A stretch of 64,000 bases of DNA from NCBI RefSeq assembly GCF_011082725.1, contig NZ_CP049715.1:1116001-1180000 (forward strand), read 5' to 3'. This document shows positions 62,519-64,000 of the stretch, in pieces. The notes beneath the pieces are model-generated. The model did not search any database and was not told the DNA's origin. It saw only the letters and a list, made by a program, of their open reading frames with translations. Source of the stretch: Apibacter sp. B3706 (lineage in GTDB: Bacteria; Bacteroidota; Bacteroidia; Flavobacteriales; Weeksellaceae). The first letter of the stretch is position 1; each line of letters begins with the position of its first letter. A program made the translations under genes and the position numbers.

Positions 62519-63367
62519 ATGAAAGAAATTATAATTAGTATTTTTTTCAATATAGTTGTTTCAATCCTATTAAAACTATATAATAAGAAATCTAAAGGGG
62601 TTTCTTTAGTGATTACGTACAATTATTTATTTTCAGCAATTTTTTGCTATATACTTTTCAAACCCGATCTACCTTCTTTAAATTATTCATCGGCTCCGTG
62701 GCTCATTTATTTTCTAATGAGTATTTTAATGCCTGTAGTTTTTTTATTGATTGCTGAATCTATTAAATATACGGGAATTGCACGAACGGACATAGCGCAA
62801 AGAATGTCTTTACTATTAACAGTGAGTGCTTCTTTTTTATTTTTTAATGAGTCTATCAATTCTCTTAAAACCTTGGGATTATTGATTGGATTTATCTCAA
62901 TACTCTTTATATTTTACGCTAAAAAAGGAGATCAAACTTTTCCTTATACTAAATTGTATCTCCTTATTCTTATATTTTTCGGATTAGGGATTATTAACAT
63001 CTTATATAAATTAATAGCGGTAAATCAAAATTTTTCGTTTACAACTTCCACCTTTTTTATTTTCATTGGTTCTTTTATAGTTGGTTGTATTATTACTTTC
63101 GCACAAAAAATACGGTTTACTTTTAAAGAAATTTTATGGGGAATTGCTTTAGGTATTTTTAATTTCGGAAATGTATATTTTTATTTAAAAGCGCATCAAA
63201 CTTTTAAAGATAATCCATCTCTTGTTTTTGCTTCGATGAATTTAGGAGTAATTGTATTGGGCAGCCTAGTTGGAATATTAGTTTTTAAGGAAAAAATGAA
63301 TAAACTCAATTATTTGGGATTGGTACTTGCGCTAGCAGCCATTACAATAATTTCTTTATCCACTTAA
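62519..63367 (+). CDS. EamA/DMT-family transporter
   Basis: A 282-residue very hydrophobic protein with about ten transmembrane helices in two halves of five, the fold of drug/metabolite transporters of the EamA type (LLIGFISILFIFYAKKG at the end of the first half, NLGVIVLGSLVGILVFKEKM near the end). It may export amino acids or metabolites; substrate unknown. It ends four bases into the convergent gene's stop. Confidence 0.88.
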   Translation: MKEIIISIFFNIVVSILLKLYNKKSKGVSLVITYNYLFSAIFCYILFKPDLPSLNYSSAPWLIYFLMSILMPVVFLLIAESIKYTGIARTDIAQRMSLLLTVSASFLFFNESINSLKTLGLLIGFISILFIFYAKKGDQTFPYTKLYLLILIFFGLGIINILYKLIAVNQNFSFTTSTFFIFIGSFIVGCIITFAQKIRFTFKEILWGIALGIFNFGNVYFYLKAHQTFKDNPSLVFASMNLGVIVLGSLVGILVFKEKMNKLNYLGLVLALAAITIISLST

Positions 63368-64000
63368 CTTGAAAATTTTTCGAAAACTCCCAGTCCGAAT
63401 AATGCAAAATCATATTTCACGGGATCATCGGCATCCAGCATTTTTAAGTTTTTCATGAGAAGGGAAACCGATTTCCAATCATTTTGAGTTCTGGACAACA
63501 AGTTTAAAGATCTTGCCACATTACCGGAATGTACATCCAGTGGACAAACCAATTGGGATGGAGAAATGGAATTCCATAATCCAAAATCAACTTTATTAGG
63601 ATCGTTTCGTACCATCCATCGAAGAAACATATTAATTCTCTTAGCTGATGAATTTTTGGCCGGACTGCTTATATGTTTTTGGGTTCGCTGTAAATGTTCT
63701 ATTTCGAAAAATCGTTTTCTAAATCGTTCTATTACTAAGAAAGTGTCTTCTTCTTCTTTTTCTGCAGAAAAAACTTTTTCAAGTCCTCCGTGATTTTTAT
63801 AAATATTTTGCAGGGATTTGATAAAAAACACTAAATCGTGTGAATTAAAAGTTCTGTGTATACTTCCTTCAATCTTTTTTAAATCTTGTAAAGTATGATT
63901 TAAGATAAAATCATGGGGTGCATGGTCTAAAATATGCATTATTTTTTCTGCATTTTTAATTATAGACTTTCTATTTCCCCAGGCTATAATTGCTGTTAGA
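63364..64000 (-). CDS. TIGR02757 family protein, 5' end outside the window
   Basis: Its frame stays open to base 64000: codons before the internal ATG at 63939 encode LTAIIAWGNRKSIIKNAEKI, the family's typical start region, so the gene runs off the window. The rest shows PHDFILNHT, HGGLEKVF, RINMFLRWMVRNDPNKVDFGLW (by parts) and the C-terminal LVCPLDVHSGNVAR, the helix-hairpin-like region of this uncharacterised family that resembles HhH-GPD DNA glycosylases. Function unproven. Confidence 0.85.
   Translation of the reverse strand, partial: LTAIIAWGNRKSIIKNAEKIMHILDHAPHDFILNHTLQDLKKIEGSIHRTFNSHDLVFFIKSLQNIYKNHGGLEKVFSAEKEEEDTFLVIERFRKRFFEIEHLQRTQKHISSPAKNSSAKRINMFLRWMVRNDPNKVDFGLWNSISPSQLVCPLDVHSGNVARSLNLLSRTQNDWKSVSLLMKNLKMLDADDPVKYDFALFGLGVFEKFSS

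Overview
This is an AT-rich chromosomal window from a Bacteroidota bacterium, most likely class Flavobacteriia. Support comes from Bacteroidota-type promoters (-7 element TAnnTTTG), TonB receptors with a carboxypeptidase-like plug extension, a fused DAHP synthase/chorismate mutase, a stand-alone dihydrolipoyl acyltransferase and the Mu-like phage gene families seen. A small-genome Weeksellaceae-like host is possible, but I cannot fix the genus. No rRNA, tRNA or CRISPR array was seen.

Layout. (1) 1-3267: end of a host surface-polysaccharide region (YfhO-like membrane protein cut by the window start, then a family 4-type glycosyltransferase). (2) About 3.6-27.4 kb: a Mu-like transposable element. 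It has a leftward repressor, a divergent early operon (small DNA-binding protein, MuA-type DDE transposase, MuB-type ATPase, a second ATPase, small unknowns, DUF3164-like protein, GemA/gp16-like protein), a small putative activator, a leftward tail-terminator-like gene, then a lysis pair (amidase, spanin-like lipoprotein) and a complete contractile tail: sheath, tube, frameshifted tail chaperones, tape measure, hub, spike, LysM, gp46/gp47/gp48-like baseplate genes and two fibre-type genes. No capsid, portal, terminase, head protease or scaffold gene is present. I therefore read it as a headless Mu derivative, that is, a tailocin (R-type bacteriocin-like particle) that still carries a full transposition module. 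(3) 27.4-31.1 kb: three leftward glycosyltransferases and a divergent VanW-like gene next to the receptor-binding fibre, plausibly surface-modifying cargo or host genes. (4) 31.1-64 kb: ordinary host genes. They include a META-domain lipoprotein, DUF2797, an LTA-synthase-like sulfatase, an E2 acyltransferase, an NlpE-like lipoprotein, a J-domain protein, class I ribonucleotide reductase with a small gene between its subunits, NAD kinase and a CBS/ACT protein, a PBP4-type carboxypeptidase, a secreted RCC1 propeller, a TonB receptor with two His-rich partners, galU, a FtsX/LolE-type permease, rbfA, an MscS channel, a MarR-AcrA-AcrB-OprM efflux operon, rsgA, DAHP synthase/chorismate mutase, an EamA transporter and a TIGR02757 protein cut by the window end.

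How the element seems to work. The repressor sits beside an operator (GTCTAA inverted repeat) that overlaps the -33 element of the early promoter. Similar half-sites recur before the transposase and before the lysis/tail operon. A short HTH-like gene with its own strong, nearly leaderless promoter occupies the position of Mu mor. Tail chaperones are made in two forms by a -1 frameshift at G GAA AAG, as in phage lambda. Lysis genes lie directly upstream of the sheath, exactly where Mu carries its head genes, so the head block looks cleanly missing while the tail order still follows Mu from sheath to gp48. A decayed copy of the fibre gene start lies just upstream of the intact fibre gene, suggesting past fibre replacement. 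I could not locate the element's ends or target-site duplication by eye.
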